Part shown: positions 24,537-32,876 of the stretch, piece after piece
Numbering within the stretch: position 1 is the stretch's first letter
Layout: each line of letters opens with the position of its first letter
From: Streptomyces sindenensis
Lineage (GTDB): Bacteria; Actinomycetota; Actinomycetes; Streptomycetales; Streptomycetaceae
DNA: 53,906 nt
NCBI RefSeq assembly: GCF_014649035.1
Contig: NZ_BMSG01000042.1
Span: 1-53,906, forward strand
Reading direction: 5' to 3'
Position numbers and translations under genes: made by a program
Notes under the pieces: model-generated
The model's input: only the letters and a program-made list of their open reading frames with translations
Told to the model about the DNA's origin: nothing
The model's database searches: none

Positions 24537-24690
24537 ATGCGCGAAACCGCCGACCGGGTGCTCGTAGCCGCCCAACTGGGCGAGCCCGCATGGGCTGTGG
24601 GCGGCAGCTACCAGGTCGTACGCATCATCCGGCTCTCCCCCTCGCTCTGGGACGAGGGCTCGGTTCACGAGCAGGAACGTGGGCCGAGGC
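24537..24690 (+). pseudogene. Dyp-type peroxidase fragment
   Basis: A short frame reads EPAWAVGGSYQVVRIIRL, then SLWDEGSVHEQERG. This matches the core of Dyp-type haem peroxidases (pattern W-x-x-GG-T/S-Y-x-VVR-x-IR-M, then W-D-x-T-P-x-x-EQE). Nothing before or after continues the family and no haem-ligand or GXXDG region is present, so it is a relic of about 45 residues. The remaining space up to 24813 shows no gene. Confidence 0.6.
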
Positions 24691-24813
24691 GCCGGTGTGG
24701 GCGTCGGAGCGGAGGTGGGCGTGCGGCCCGGCGCGGGAGTGCCGGACGCTCGGACATCCCTCCCGGACGCTGAGCCATGGGCGGGGACCGCCCCGCCGCG
24801 TGAGGCTGGTGCC

Positions 24814-25704
24814 ATGACTCAGAATGACGCTTCCGCAGACGCGACCGCAGCAGCGGCCTCCGTGCAGGGACCCGTACTCGTGACCGGCGGCACCGGCAAG
24901 ACCGGCCGCCGGGTGGTGGCCCGCCTCCGTGAGCTGGGGGTGGAGACCCGGGCGGCCTCGCGGTCCGGGGACACCCCGTTCGACTGGACGGACCCCACCA
25001 CCTGGCAGGCCGCCCTGGACGGTGTCACCGCCGTCTACATCACCCCGCTCGACGCCTCGCCCTCCCCGACCCCCGCCTTCGTCGAACAGGCCGTCGCGAG
25101 CGGGGTGCGGCGGCTGGTGCTGCTCTCGGCCCGGGGGGCGGACGTGCCCGGCTACTTCGGCCCCTCCTACGAGGACGGCGGACCGCACGGCGAGGGGGAG
25201 CGGGCCGTCCGGGCCTCCGGGGTGACCTGGACGATCCTGCGGCCCGGCTGGTTCTCCCAGAACTTCAGCGAGGGCGTCTTCCTCGACGGCGTACGGGACG
25301 GGGAACTGGCCCTGCCCACCGGGGACGGGAGGGCCGCGTTCATCGACGCGGACGACATCGCGGACGTGGCCGTGGCCGCGCTCACCGAGGACGGCCACGC
25401 GGGCGAGGAGTACGGACTCTCGGGCCCGCGCGCGCTCGGCATCGCCGACGTCCTGGACGAGATCGCGAAGGAGACCGGGAAGCGCGCCGCGTACGTCCCC
25501 GTCGACGCCTCCGTCTTCCGGGCCGGGCTCATCGCCCAGGGCTTCCCGGAGGGGGAGGCCGACCTCTGGACCGACGCGCTGGAGCCGATCACGTCGAGCC
25601 GGGAGGCACCCGTCCTGGACGGCGTACGCCGGGCACTCGGCCGCGAGCCGCGCGACTTCGCGGACTTCGTGCGGGACGCGGCGGCACGGGGGGTCTGGGG
25701 CTGA
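24814..25704 (+). CDS. NmrA-like / NAD(P)H-binding SDR-type oxidoreductase
   Basis: 296 residues. After a short Ala-rich lead comes VLVTGGTGKTGRRVVARL (residues 22-39), the atypical-SDR nucleotide-binding motif. Further marks are VTAVYITPLDASPSPT, LVLLSARGAD and WTILRPGWFSQNF (near 143), typical of the NmrA/quinone-oxidoreductase-like group. Likely an NAD(P)H-dependent reductase of quinones or other small molecules, or a redox sensor; specific role unknown. Stands alone, followed by a GC-rich hairpin terminator. A second, truncated gene of the same family lies at 29465. Confidence 0.88.
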   Translation: MTQNDASADATAAAASVQGPVLVTGGTGKTGRRVVARLRELGVETRAASRSGDTPFDWTDPTTWQAALDGVTAVYITPLDASPSPTPAFVEQAVASGVRRLVLLSARGADVPGYFGPSYEDGGPHGEGERAVRASGVTWTILRPGWFSQNFSEGVFLDGVRDGELALPTGDGRAAFIDADDIADVAVAALTEDGHAGEEYGLSGPRALGIADVLDEIAKETGKRAAYVPVDASVFRAGLIAQGFPEGEADLWTDALEPITSSREAPVLDGVRRALGREPRDFADFVRDAAARGVWG

Positions 25705-25721
25705 GACCCGGGGCGGAGTGA

Positions 25722-25754
25722 GGGGGGCAGGCATAGCCCCCCACCCTGCCCCCC
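25722..25754. terminator. Terminator hairpin
   Basis: Arms GGGGGGCAGG (25722-25731) and CCTGCCCCCC (25745-25754), 13-base loop, between the convergent NmrA-like and lipoprotein genes. Confidence 0.7.
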
Positions 25755-25797
25755 CGGGGGAGAGGTTGAGTTGCCGCGAGGCCGAGGTGATCGCCCT

Positions 25798-26694
25798 TCA
25801 GGTGGTTTTGGGTGAGAGTCCGCGGCGACCCAGGTATGGGACCGGCTCGCCCGTAAGCGCGTCGAGCAGCACGCGATCCGTGACCGGACGCTCCAACTCC
25901 ACCGTTACCTGCCGCAATTTCCCCCGCTTTGTGCAGTTACCGCCTCTGTTCGTGCTCTGGACGGGGGACGACAGCACTACGCTGTCGCTCGTTTCCAAGG
26001 ACTTCACCGCGGGGGCGTCCTCGCAGTTACCTTGGAGGACAATCACCGTCACCGAGAGGCCGTCCGCACTCGTCCGGACGAACTGGTGAATCGGATGTCC
26101 GGAGATGTTGCTCGTGGGGCCAATCGGAGGCCGGGGCGGCGTCGACGGGACGGCGGCAGCCCGCTTGAGGGGGGTGTCGTAGCCGTCCAGAGTAAAAAGC
26201 CAGGCCGGAACCGTCGCGGGCCCCCGACTGGTGACCAGCTTCATCTCCCCCAGCTTCGCTCCTGTCACGGAGAGGTGGGGTTCATCCTTGGCACTTGTAC
26301 TGGCCAGAGCCCGGTACGAAGCGTCCGCTTCCACCAGCGGGCGTGTGAGGGCCGCTTTGCCACTCCACGTCACCCGGCCATCTTTCGGCCCGGTCGGCAG
26401 GCTGCCCCGCAGGACGAAGTTCTGACTCTCGTAGGCTTGCTCGTCGGCCTTGGTGCGCAGGCCGCCTTTCGGTAGTTGGGTCTGCTCCCCGGTGGGAAAG
26501 TAGCCGGCGCGGCGGACAGCAGATGCGGCCGAGCCGTCCCAGGCCGCAGCGACCTGCCGGGCGCGGTGTGCCAATTCGGCCGCGCCGTCATCGGCTGCTT
26601 TCTGGCTGCTGCACGCTGAGGCGCCGCCGATCCCAGCGGCCGACAAGGAGAACCCGACAACGAGAGGCACGAATCTCGATCGCCTCGTACGCAT
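25798..26694 (-). CDS. Secreted lipoprotein, hypothetical
   Basis: 298 residues from ATG 26694 (GGGAGG 8 bases upstream). Basic MRTRRSR, hydrophobic core VPLVVGFSLSAAGIGG and lipobox-like ASAC give a type II signal peptide, with lipidation expected at Cys28. The mature part carries no family I recognise. The next gene upstream on this strand, 79 bases away, is a secreted serine protease; the two may be co-expressed. Base composition is less GC-biased than in the flanking operons, as in the protease gene. Confidence 0.75.
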   Translation of the reverse strand: MRTRRSRFVPLVVGFSLSAAGIGGASACSSQKAADDGAAELAHRARQVAAAWDGSAASAVRRAGYFPTGEQTQLPKGGLRTKADEQAYESQNFVLRGSLPTGPKDGRVTWSGKAALTRPLVEADASYRALASTSAKDEPHLSVTGAKLGEMKLVTSRGPATVPAWLFTLDGYDTPLKRAAAVPSTPPRPPIGPTSNISGHPIHQFVRTSADGLSVTVIVLQGNCEDAPAVKSLETSDSVVLSSPVQSTNRGGNCTKRGKLRQVTVELERPVTDRVLLDALTGEPVPYLGRRGLSPKTT

Positions 26695-26773
26695 GTGACC
26701 TCCCAGATGACCGGACAACCGTTGTCCTGCCCTTGTGACGTGGCCGGGCCGGGCCGAGTTCCTGCGAGAGGCG

Positions 26774-27883
26774 TCAGAAGACCCGGAGACCACGCTCGTT
26801 CAGCACGGTCTGGACCTTGGTGAAGTAGTTGCGATAGGTACCGGAGGAGGAGGAGTTGCACACCGTCTCAGATGTACCGCCGGACAGAAGCCCCAGAGCC
26901 GTGGTTCCGTTGTGGGCCGGCCCACCGCTGTCGCCGCCGAGAGCGCAGACCGTGGACTCAAACATTCCGTACAGTCTCTGGCCCTCGATGTTCACCGTCA
27001 CCGACGTCTTGGTTATGTGGCCTGTCGTGTCCCGGCTGACTGTTCCGGTCCTGCTGATTTTCTCCTTTTCCATCGGGTATCGGGACTTAGTGATCTGGCG
27101 ATAGTCGCCATTTCCGTACCGGACGGTCCCGCGTGGGGTCACCGGGCCGTTCACCTTGATTGTGGCCCAGTCGCAGGCGCGAGTAGAGGAATCGCATTTC
27201 CCTGTGGTTCCGGTCCCGAAGTTGTACGCGTTCTGAGTGCCGATCTTGGCGCCCCCGTTGACGGCGTACCAGGTGACTCCTGTGCGCGGAGTGCAGTGTC
27301 CAGCGGTAAGCGTGTAGTAGGCTCCCGCCGAGTTTACGGTGTTAAATCCGGCACTGCATAACCCACCCTCCGAACGTATCCCGTCTCCCCCGCGGAGGTC
27401 GGTGGCCTTGAATATTAGATTACTGTCGATCTCATTAACGCTTATCGCGCCGGTGTGTGCTGCTGCGATCCTCTTGATCCTGTCCCGGGTGTCGGAGGAA
27501 GCTCCGTTGAAGATTTCGACGCTTACCTGGTTCGTTGATGCGTCGACGCCCCATGATGTGTGGGGGGTGTGCTCCAGCTCGTCAAGTTTGTGATGAATCG
27601 ACTCAAGTTGGGCGGCGCTGCGGGTCACCATTCTTGGTGTCCCTCCCGCGTCGCGTACAGATTCTGCGGCTGCTTGGTCCGTGACGGTCACGACGATATT
27701 TCCCTCTTCGAGGTACACGCCACCGGTGCGGTCGGCGCCGAGCTCGTTCGCCAGCGAAGCCGCCTGCTCCGGCGATCGAAGCGGTTCAGGGGATTCTTCG
27801 CCGTAGGCTTGTGGCGCTGCGGTGATAGTTGTCAGGAGCGCGGCGGAGGATATCTGAGCGAATCTCTGCCGAACGTGCCACAT
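26774..27883 (-). CDS. Secreted streptogrisin/alpha-lytic-type serine protease precursor
   Basis: 369 residues, ATG 27883 with GGAG 9 bases upstream. Signal peptide (residues 1-27), pro-region of about 130 residues with the alpha-lytic-protease propeptide pattern, then a chymotrypsin-fold S1 catalytic domain. Catalytic triad: His196 in LTAGHC, Asp238 in CDWATIKV, Ser319 in GGDSGGP. Cysteines pair plausibly as 176/197, 230/237 and 313/342. The propeptide acts as folding chaperone and is cleaved near residue 160. The gene uses AT-ending codons more than its neighbours (for example GGTGTTAAAT around 27340), suggesting recent acquisition. Confidence 0.92.
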   Translation of the reverse strand: MWHVRQRFAQISSAALLTTITAAPQAYGEESPEPLRSPEQAASLANELGADRTGGVYLEEGNIVVTVTDQAAAESVRDAGGTPRMVTRSAAQLESIHHKLDELEHTPHTSWGVDASTNQVSVEIFNGASSDTRDRIKRIAAAHTGAISVNEIDSNLIFKATDLRGGDGIRSEGGLCSAGFNTVNSAGAYYTLTAGHCTPRTGVTWYAVNGGAKIGTQNAYNFGTGTTGKCDSSTRACDWATIKVNGPVTPRGTVRYGNGDYRQITKSRYPMEKEKISRTGTVSRDTTGHITKTSVTVNIEGQRLYGMFESTVCALGGDSGGPAHNGTTALGLLSGGTSETVCNSSSSGTYRNYFTKVQTVLNERGLRVF

Positions 27884-28403
27884 GGGCGACTCCAGGAGTT
27901 GTGGCGAGGCTCGCGCGACCGCCGAGTTCGCCGTATGGAATTTTTCTGTGAAGCTGGATGGACAGTACGCAGGGCATCGTGATGTGCGCCAGGGAATCAC
28001 TACATGCTGTCCTTCTTTGGCTGGATAGGGTGACTCTCTGTCCGATGTCGATACTCTGGAGTGTGGAATTCCAGATAGGGCTCGGGCGGCGTGGAAAGTT
28101 CTTTTCGTGAAGCGTGGCGCAGAGAGGGAAGGATCTTCTGAGCTGCTTTTCCCTTCCGGGGAAGGGGTGATCGCCCTGCGGTGGTGGCCCCGAGCTGCGG
28201 CTCGCCGGGGTGAGATCGGTGAGGTGGGGGAGTGGAATCTGTCGTCGCTGCCGACGACGGTGAGGATGCAGGCTACGGTCCTGACCTCCATGCCGGGCGT
28301 CGAGGCCAGGACTTCGAAAGAGGGGGCTGGGTCTATAGCTCCAAGCGGTGCTGAACCAGCGCGAAATTCTCGCCGGGCGGACGGAGGATCTTCTGGAAGC
28401 GGC
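27884..28403. other. 520-base region with no recognised gene
   Basis: Upstream region of the protease gene and downstream of the AraC gene. The protease promoter should lie here. Short protein-like phrases occur on the plus strand (VLNQREILAGRTEDLLEAAH near 28344-28403) but no start, family match or consistent codon bias supports a gene. Confidence 0.4.
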
Positions 28404-29360
28404 TCACCCCGCCGGCGCCGCCGCCTCCACCGGGTCGGGGGCCGCCGCCGCGCGCCGGAACGCGCTCGGGCTCTCGCCGCGCACGCGCTTGAACGCCGCG
28501 CTGAACCCGAACGCGTCCGCGTAGCCGACCCGGCGGGCCACGGCCGCCACGGTCAGCTCGGGGCGGGTCAGCAGGTCGGCGGCGAGGGTCATGCGCCACT
28601 CGGTCAGATACGCCACGGGCCCGTCACCGACGAGTTCGGTGAACCGCTTCGCCAGGGTCGTCCGCGACACCCCCGCCCGGCTCGCCAGCTCCGCCGTCGT
28701 CCAGGGGTGCGCCGGGTCGTCGTGCATCGCCCGCAGGGCTGGGCCCGCGACCTCGTCGCCGAGCGCCCCGTACCACCCCGGCGGGTTCGCCTCGGGCCGG
28801 TCGAACCAGTCGCGCAGCGTGCACACCAGCATCCAGTCCAGCAGCCGGTCGAGCACGATCTGGTCCCCGGGGCGGCCCCGGCCGAGCTGCGCCTCCAGGT
28901 AGTCGCGCAAGGGTGCGCAGTCCTCCTCGTCGGGCACCACGACGGCCGGGGGCAGCGCCCGCAGGAGCCGCTGGGGAAGCTGCTCCTGTACGTCGTAGGC
29001 GGCAGCCAACAGCACCGTGGCGCAGTCGAATTCGGGGACTGAGCCCGATGCGGCGCCGCTGTCCCGGACCTGGCCCCAGCGCACCTCCCGTACGCCGCCG
29101 GCCCGCGCCGCCGTACCCTCCGACGGGTCGTCGGTGAAGACGAACGGGGCCGGCCCCCGGACGATCGCCGCCTCCCCGACCTCCACCCGCAGCGGTTCGC
29201 CGCCCTCCGGCACGATCCACCCCGCACCCCGCAGCGGCAGGCACAGGGTCAGATACGCCCCGTCCGTGAACCGCAGCGACCAGGGTGCGCACAGCACCGA
29301 ACGGCCGAACACCGCGCCCCGGCCCCGCACGCCCCGCAACAGCTCGTCGAACACGTCCAT
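28404..29360 (-). CDS. AraC-family regulator with cupin_6 sensor domain
   Basis: 318 residues. N-terminal cupin-like sensor (residues 1-185: MDVFDELLRGVRGRGAVFG, APWSLRFTDGAYLTLCLPLRG). C-terminal AraC double HTH (about 210-305): TTAELASRAGVSRTTLAKRF and VAAVARRVGYADAFGFSAAFKRVRGESPSAFR. In many actinobacteria this type is divergent from, and controls, an NAD(P)H-binding NmrA-like reductase. Here the divergent position holds only the first residues of such a gene (29465), so the regulator may have lost its target. ATG 29360 chosen; an in-frame GTG/ATG a little upstream is possible. Confidence 0.88.
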   Translation of the reverse strand: MDVFDELLRGVRGRGAVFGRSVLCAPWSLRFTDGAYLTLCLPLRGAGWIVPEGGEPLRVEVGEAAIVRGPAPFVFTDDPSEGTAARAGGVREVRWGQVRDSGAASGSVPEFDCATVLLAAAYDVQEQLPQRLLRALPPAVVVPDEEDCAPLRDYLEAQLGRGRPGDQIVLDRLLDWMLVCTLRDWFDRPEANPPGWYGALGDEVAGPALRAMHDDPAHPWTTAELASRAGVSRTTLAKRFTELVGDGPVAYLTEWRMTLAADLLTRPELTVAAVARRVGYADAFGFSAAFKRVRGESPSAFRRAAAAPDPVEAAAPAG

Positions 29361-29464
29361 GACGTCCACGATAAGCAGAGCCGCGACCATCCCTGACGCT
29401 CGCCTGTGCACGACGGACGGGCGCCCGTGGTCCCGCAGGCGGCCGCCGCGATGGACGGGGCCCC

Positions 29465-29545
29465 ATGACGACGAAGAGCACCCACCGCACCCCGCCCGGC
29501 GTCCTCGCTCTCGGGGCCACCGGCAGGACCGGCAAGTGCTCGGCC
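29465..29545 (+). pseudogene. Truncated NmrA-like NAD(P)H-binding gene
   Basis: ATG 29465 begins MTTKSTHRTPPGVLALGATGRTGK, a clear start of an NAD(P)H-binding protein (compare VLVTGGTGKTGRRV at 24814-25704). After GATGRTGK the Rossmann pattern is lost and the frame becomes Gly/Ala-rich without family character, so only about 25 residues remain. Divergent from the AraC gene, in the place where its usual target sits. The rest of 29546-29624 shows no gene. Confidence 0.6.
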
Positions 29546-29624
29546 GGGGAGGGCGGCGGACCCGGAGCCGTGGGCGCGGCGGAGCACGCCCACGGGGGTC
29601 CGGGCGTGGCCCCTGGGGCCTGCT

Positions 29625-30098
29625 CTAGGCGAACTGGCCCACCTGGTAGTCGCCGGCCGGCCGCTGGAGGATGACGTTCAGCCGGTTGAAGGTGTTGATC
29701 AGGGCGATCAGCGAGACCAGGGCGAGGAGTTGCTCCTCGTCGTAGTGCTTGGCGGCGTTCGCCCAGACGTCGTCCGGGACCCCGCCCGCCGCGTCCGCGA
29801 TGCGGGTGCCCTGTTCCGTCAGTTCCAGCGCGGCGCGCTCGGCGTCGGTGAAGACGGTCGCCTCCCGCCAGGCGGCGATCAGGTTGAGGCGCAGCGAGGT
29901 CTCACCGGCCGCGGCGGCTTCCTCGGTGTGCATCTCCAGGCATCCGCCACAGCCGTTGATCTGGCTCGCGCGGATCTTGACCAGCTCCTGCGTCGCCGCG
30001 GGCAGCGACGTGCCTTCGACGATCTTTCCGGCCGCTACCAGGTGCTTGACGAGCTTGCCCGTGACCGGGCTGGCGAAGGCGTCGAGTCGGGCGTCCAT
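29625..30098 (-). CDS. Carboxymuconolactone decarboxylase/AhpD-like peroxidase-related protein
   Basis: 157 residues, ATG 30098 with GGAG upstream. All-alpha AhpD fold with redox pair CGGC (Cys50, Cys53) and His57 in INGCGGCLEMHTEEA, the alkylhydroperoxidase signature, followed by ATVFTDAERAALELTEQGTR. Likely a thiol-dependent peroxidase or reductase for organic hydroperoxides. Members are often controlled by ECF sigma factors or AraC regulators. The adjacent AraC gene lies on the same strand, downstream. No operon partner is clear. Confidence 0.9.
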   Translation of the reverse strand: MDARLDAFASPVTGKLVKHLVAAGKIVEGTSLPAATQELVKIRASQINGCGGCLEMHTEEAAAAGETSLRLNLIAAWREATVFTDAERAALELTEQGTRIADAAGGVPDDVWANAAKHYDEEQLLALVSLIALINTFNRLNVILQRPAGDYQVGQFA

Positions 30099-30233
30099 GG
30101 TGTGCTCCTCTGCTGTCGTCCTCGGTTGCACACACAGGACGGAAGGAGCCCGGAAGGATGTGACATCGGCGCGGAGTGACGGCCGTCACAGCCTTGCGGT
30201 GGCCGGTGCGCCGCCCGCCGTGAGCGGCAGGTG

Positions 30234-30584
30234 TCAGCGGTGGCTCAGCACATTGACCACCCGGCCGTCGGGGTCCCGGACGAAGAACCTCCGCACGCCC
30301 CACTCCTCGTCCTGGAGCGGGTGGACGATCTCCGCGCCGCTCTCCCGTACGACGGCGTACACCGCGTCCACGTCGTCCACCTCGACGCTCAGATCGGGGA
30401 CGACCGGGGCGGTCAGGTCGTGGGTCATGAAGCTGACCTGCTCCTGCGGGCCGGACGGCGAGGCGACGGTCGTGATCCAGCCGAGGTTCATGACCTCCTC
30501 GAAGCCGAGCAGGCCGTAGAAGTCCCGGTTCTCCTCGACCGCCTTCGTCCGGAGATTGGGCACGACGCGGCGAACGGTCATCAT
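30234..30584 (-). CDS. VOC family (glyoxalase/bleomycin-resistance-like) protein
   Basis: 116 residues, ATGATG start with GAGGAG upstream. Single VOC module: VRRVVPNLRTKAVEENRDFYGLLGFEEVMNLGW in outline at the start, and VRRFFVRDPDGRVVNVLSHR at the end. At the normal metal positions His is absent near the N-terminus, as in many small binding or resistance variants, so catalysis is uncertain. It overlaps the stop of the upstream hypothetical gene (TGA 30581-30583 lies inside ATGATG), so the two are translated together. Confidence 0.85.
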   Translation of the reverse strand: MMTVRRVVPNLRTKAVEENRDFYGLLGFEEVMNLGWITTVASPSGPQEQVSFMTHDLTAPVVPDLSVEVDDVDAVYAVVRESGAEIVHPLQDEEWGVRRFFVRDPDGRVVNVLSHR

Positions 30585-30949
30585 CGACTCCTCGGAAGAA
30601 GGGCTTCTGTCAGGTTGGCCCGGCCGTCGCGGAATTCCAGCGCGTCCGGCACCGGGTCCTCGCAGGCACGGTAGTGCCCCAGCCGGACCGTGCCGTCCTC
30701 CCACCGCAGGGTGTCGGGCGCGTGCGCGGCGAGCCGGCCGGGCCGCGCGCCGGCCTCCTCCGCCTCGTCCGGGTGGATCTCGGTCCGGGAGGTCGGAGCC
30801 CAGCCGCCGCCGGGGAGGCCGTCGCGGGCGGTCAGGGCCGAGCAGAGCGCGCCCGCCGTCCACAGCGCCGGCTCACCGCCCGCCCCGTTGCTGGTCCGGC
30901 AGCCCTCGCGCAGGTCGACCGTCACGGTCAGTTCGTAGACATCGCTCAT
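30581..30949 (-). CDS. Hypothetical protein, 122 residues
   Basis: Begins MSDVYELTVTVDLREGC; an ATG at 30958 would add three residues. Soluble alpha/beta composition, no signal or membrane segment, two Cys near the N-terminus. A predicted strand near the start (YELTVTVDL) and WRTGE-like beta stretches toward the C-terminus (TLRWEDGTVRLGHYRACED). I do not recognise a named family. It is coupled to the VOC gene by a stop/start overlap, so the two products may act together. The upstream DUF2867 gene is on the same strand 39 bases away. Confidence 0.65.
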   Translation of the reverse strand: MSDVYELTVTVDLREGCRTSNGAGGEPALWTAGALCSALTARDGLPGGGWAPTSRTEIHPDEAEEAGARPGRLAAHAPDTLRWEDGTVRLGHYRACEDPVPDALEFRDGRANLTEALLPRSR

Positions 30950-30988
30950 GCGGCGCACCCTGGGCGGGGGCTCGGACAGTCCGCCCCG

Positions 30989-32107
30989 TCAGGCCGCCCG
31001 AACGGTGGCCGCCGCGTCGCGGAGCAGCCCGGGGGCCAGGCGGCGGTGGACGGCGGACAACGGCGGCCACACGGCACGGGCCAACCGGCGGTCGTAGCGC
31101 AGGAACGTACCCAGCGACACCTGCCCGTCGGCCGCCCGGACGACGAGGTTGCCGGTCAGGAACCAGGATGCCGCTTCGAGCCGGATCCAGTCCTCGCCGC
31201 GCTCGGCGATCCGCCATCCGGCCACGGTACCGGGCGACCGCCCCCGGCTGAGCCGGAGTCCGAGGAGGCCCCGCCAGATCAGCCGCTCCACGGGGTCGGG
31301 GACGTCGCCGAACAGGGCGCGTGCCCATAGCTCGGCCGTCGCTCCCGTGCCCGCGCCCACGTTGGTGTCCGCATCCGTGCCGGCGGTCGCGTCCGTGGAG
31401 AGGGTGAACACGTCGGCGTAGTCGATGCGCGACAGTGAACTGAGAGCACGGATGGGCCCGGGGATCTCGTGCGTCCCCACGGCCCGGCCGACGGCAAGAC
31501 CGCCGCCGCCCTCCGCGCCCGGCCGGCCGCGGTCCCGCCACGCCTGTTCCCTCTGCCGGACGAGCGCCGGGAAGACGACGAGGCGTCGGAAGGGCGCGAT
31601 GGCGGCCATGTACAGCCGCCCGCGCAGGCCGTTGGGCTTCACGAGGACCGCCATGCGCAGCTCGTGTCCACCGCTTCCGTCCGGCGCCAACCCCAGGTGG
31701 ATCACCGCGTGGACAGTGGTGGTCGCCCGTTCGAGGGCGCACTCGTCGTCGAGTTCGTACAGGGAGGCGAGCGGGGCGAGTCCGGCGTCCGAGCGGCCGG
31801 GGGCCTCGCGGAGGTCGCGCGGCAGGCGGCCGCGCAGCGACGGGACCGGATCCCCGGCGCCCGTCAGGGGCTTGTCCCACCCCAGGAGGGCGCCGATCCT
31901 CCGGCGCACCGCGAACAGGAACCGGGACGACAGGGGGTCCTTCGCGGGTCCGGCGGAGGCCTGCATCGCGGTGAGCAGCGTGGGGAAGTCGTCCGGACCG
32001 GCGCCGGGCGTGCGCACGGCCCACACGTCCTCGACCCGGAAGTCGCCGGTGAGTTCGTGGACGCGCCAGGGGCGCTCGGTGTGGACGCGGTCGGGCAGTC
32101 GGGTCAT
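30989..32107 (-). CDS. DUF2867-type protein, apparent two-part fusion
   Basis: 372 residues, ATG 32107. The first 215 residues read as DUF2867 (RPWRVHELTGDFRVEDVWAVRTPG, then MAVLVKPNGLRGRLYMAAIAPFRRLVVFPAL). The last 130 (LSRIDYADVFTLSTDA, RALFGDVPDPVERLIWRGLLGLRL, WIRLEAASWFLTGNLVVRA, GTFLRYDRRLARAVW) read as a second, lipid-binding SRPBCC/DUF2867-like module usually found as a separate protein. A Gly/Ala/Thr-rich bridge lies between. Function unknown. Divergent from a TetR gene with two strong operators between, so almost certainly its target. Confidence 0.8.
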   Translation of the reverse strand: MTRLPDRVHTERPWRVHELTGDFRVEDVWAVRTPGAGPDDFPTLLTAMQASAGPAKDPLSSRFLFAVRRRIGALLGWDKPLTGAGDPVPSLRGRLPRDLREAPGRSDAGLAPLASLYELDDECALERATTTVHAVIHLGLAPDGSGGHELRMAVLVKPNGLRGRLYMAAIAPFRRLVVFPALVRQREQAWRDRGRPGAEGGGGLAVGRAVGTHEIPGPIRALSSLSRIDYADVFTLSTDATAGTDADTNVGAGTGATAELWARALFGDVPDPVERLIWRGLLGLRLSRGRSPGTVAGWRIAERGEDWIRLEAASWFLTGNLVVRAADGQVSLGTFLRYDRRLARAVWPPLSAVHRRLAPGLLRDAAATVRAA

Positions 32108-32119
32108 CAGGGGCCCACC

Positions 32120-32176
32120 TTCTGTACGGCACCGTATACACGTAGGATAGCCACTTCTGTACGGTGCCGTACAGAA
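32120..32176. promoter_or_regulatory. Two copies of the TTCTGTACGG...CCGTACAGAA operator
   Basis: Copy 2 (32155-32176) is a perfect palindrome with 10-base arms TTCTGTACGG/CCGTACAGAA around TG. Copy 1 (32120-32141) has the same left arm and a diverged right arm (CCGTATACAC). Centres are 35 bases apart. They fill the divergent promoter region of the DUF2867 and TetR genes. Confidence 0.85.
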
Positions 32177-32207
32177 ACGGTGCCATGCAGAAGACGGGAG
32201 GGATTGG

Positions 32208-32807
32208 GTGGCAACCGCCAGGACGCCCCGCGCGGCGTGGATCGACGCCGGACTGCGCGCGCTCGCGGCCGGGGGGCCGGACGCCGTGCGGATCGAGGTG
32301 CTGGCCAGGTCGCTCGGTGTGACCAAGGGCGGCTTCTACGGCTATTTCACCGACCGCCGCGCGCTGCTGGAGGAGATGCTCGACGCCTGGGAGCGCGATG
32401 TCACCGACGCCATCATCGAGAGCGTCCGTGCCGAGGGCGGCGACGCGCGGGCTCGGCTGCGCCATCTGTTCCGCATCGCGGGAAGCCCGGAAGGCGTGAC
32501 CGCCGAGATGAGTACGGAGCTGGCGATCCGGGAGTGGTCGCGGCGCGATCCCGATGTCGCGCATCGCCTGCGGCGCGTCGACCGCCGCCGGATGGACTAT
32601 CTGCGGGAGCTGTTCCGGGAGTTCTGCCGCGACGAGGACGAGGTGGAGATCCGCTGCACCATCGTGACGTCGGTGTGGATGGCGGCCCACTTCATCGCTT
32701 TCGACCACGGGGAGCGGACGCACGACGAAATCGAGGACTTGGTGTTGCGGCGCGTGCTCGACGAGCCACCGGGTGACGGCGACCCGGGCGGGGCGGCGCG
32801 GCCCTGA
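32208..32807 (+). CDS. TetR-family regulator of the DUF2867 gene
   Basis: 199 residues, GTG start. N-terminal HTH at about residues 28-47 (RIEVLARSLGVTKGGFYGYF). The C-terminal ligand domain has AEMSTELAIREWSRRDPDVAHRLRRVDRRRMDYLRELF in outline, the TetR_C pattern of regulators sensing lipophilic compounds. It is divergent from the DUF2867 gene and two near-identical palindromes sit between them, giving autorepression plus repression of DUF2867 as the simplest model. It is the only one of the three TetR genes here with an obvious private operator. Confidence 0.88.
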   Translation: MATARTPRAAWIDAGLRALAAGGPDAVRIEVLARSLGVTKGGFYGYFTDRRALLEEMLDAWERDVTDAIIESVRAEGGDARARLRHLFRIAGSPEGVTAEMSTELAIREWSRRDPDVAHRLRRVDRRRMDYLRELFREFCRDEDEVEIRCTIVTSVWMAAHFIAFDHGERTHDEIEDLVLRRVLDEPPGDGDPGGAARP

Positions 32808-32876
32808 GGACCCGGCCTCGACGACCTCGAAGGTCTCGTTCAGCCCGCGCGCCGTGCGGTCAGCCCCGGCGCACCC

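Noticed and set aside
28107..28403. Plus-strand frame before the AraC gene
   Set aside because: No ribosome site, no recognised family, and it runs into antisense of the AraC gene.
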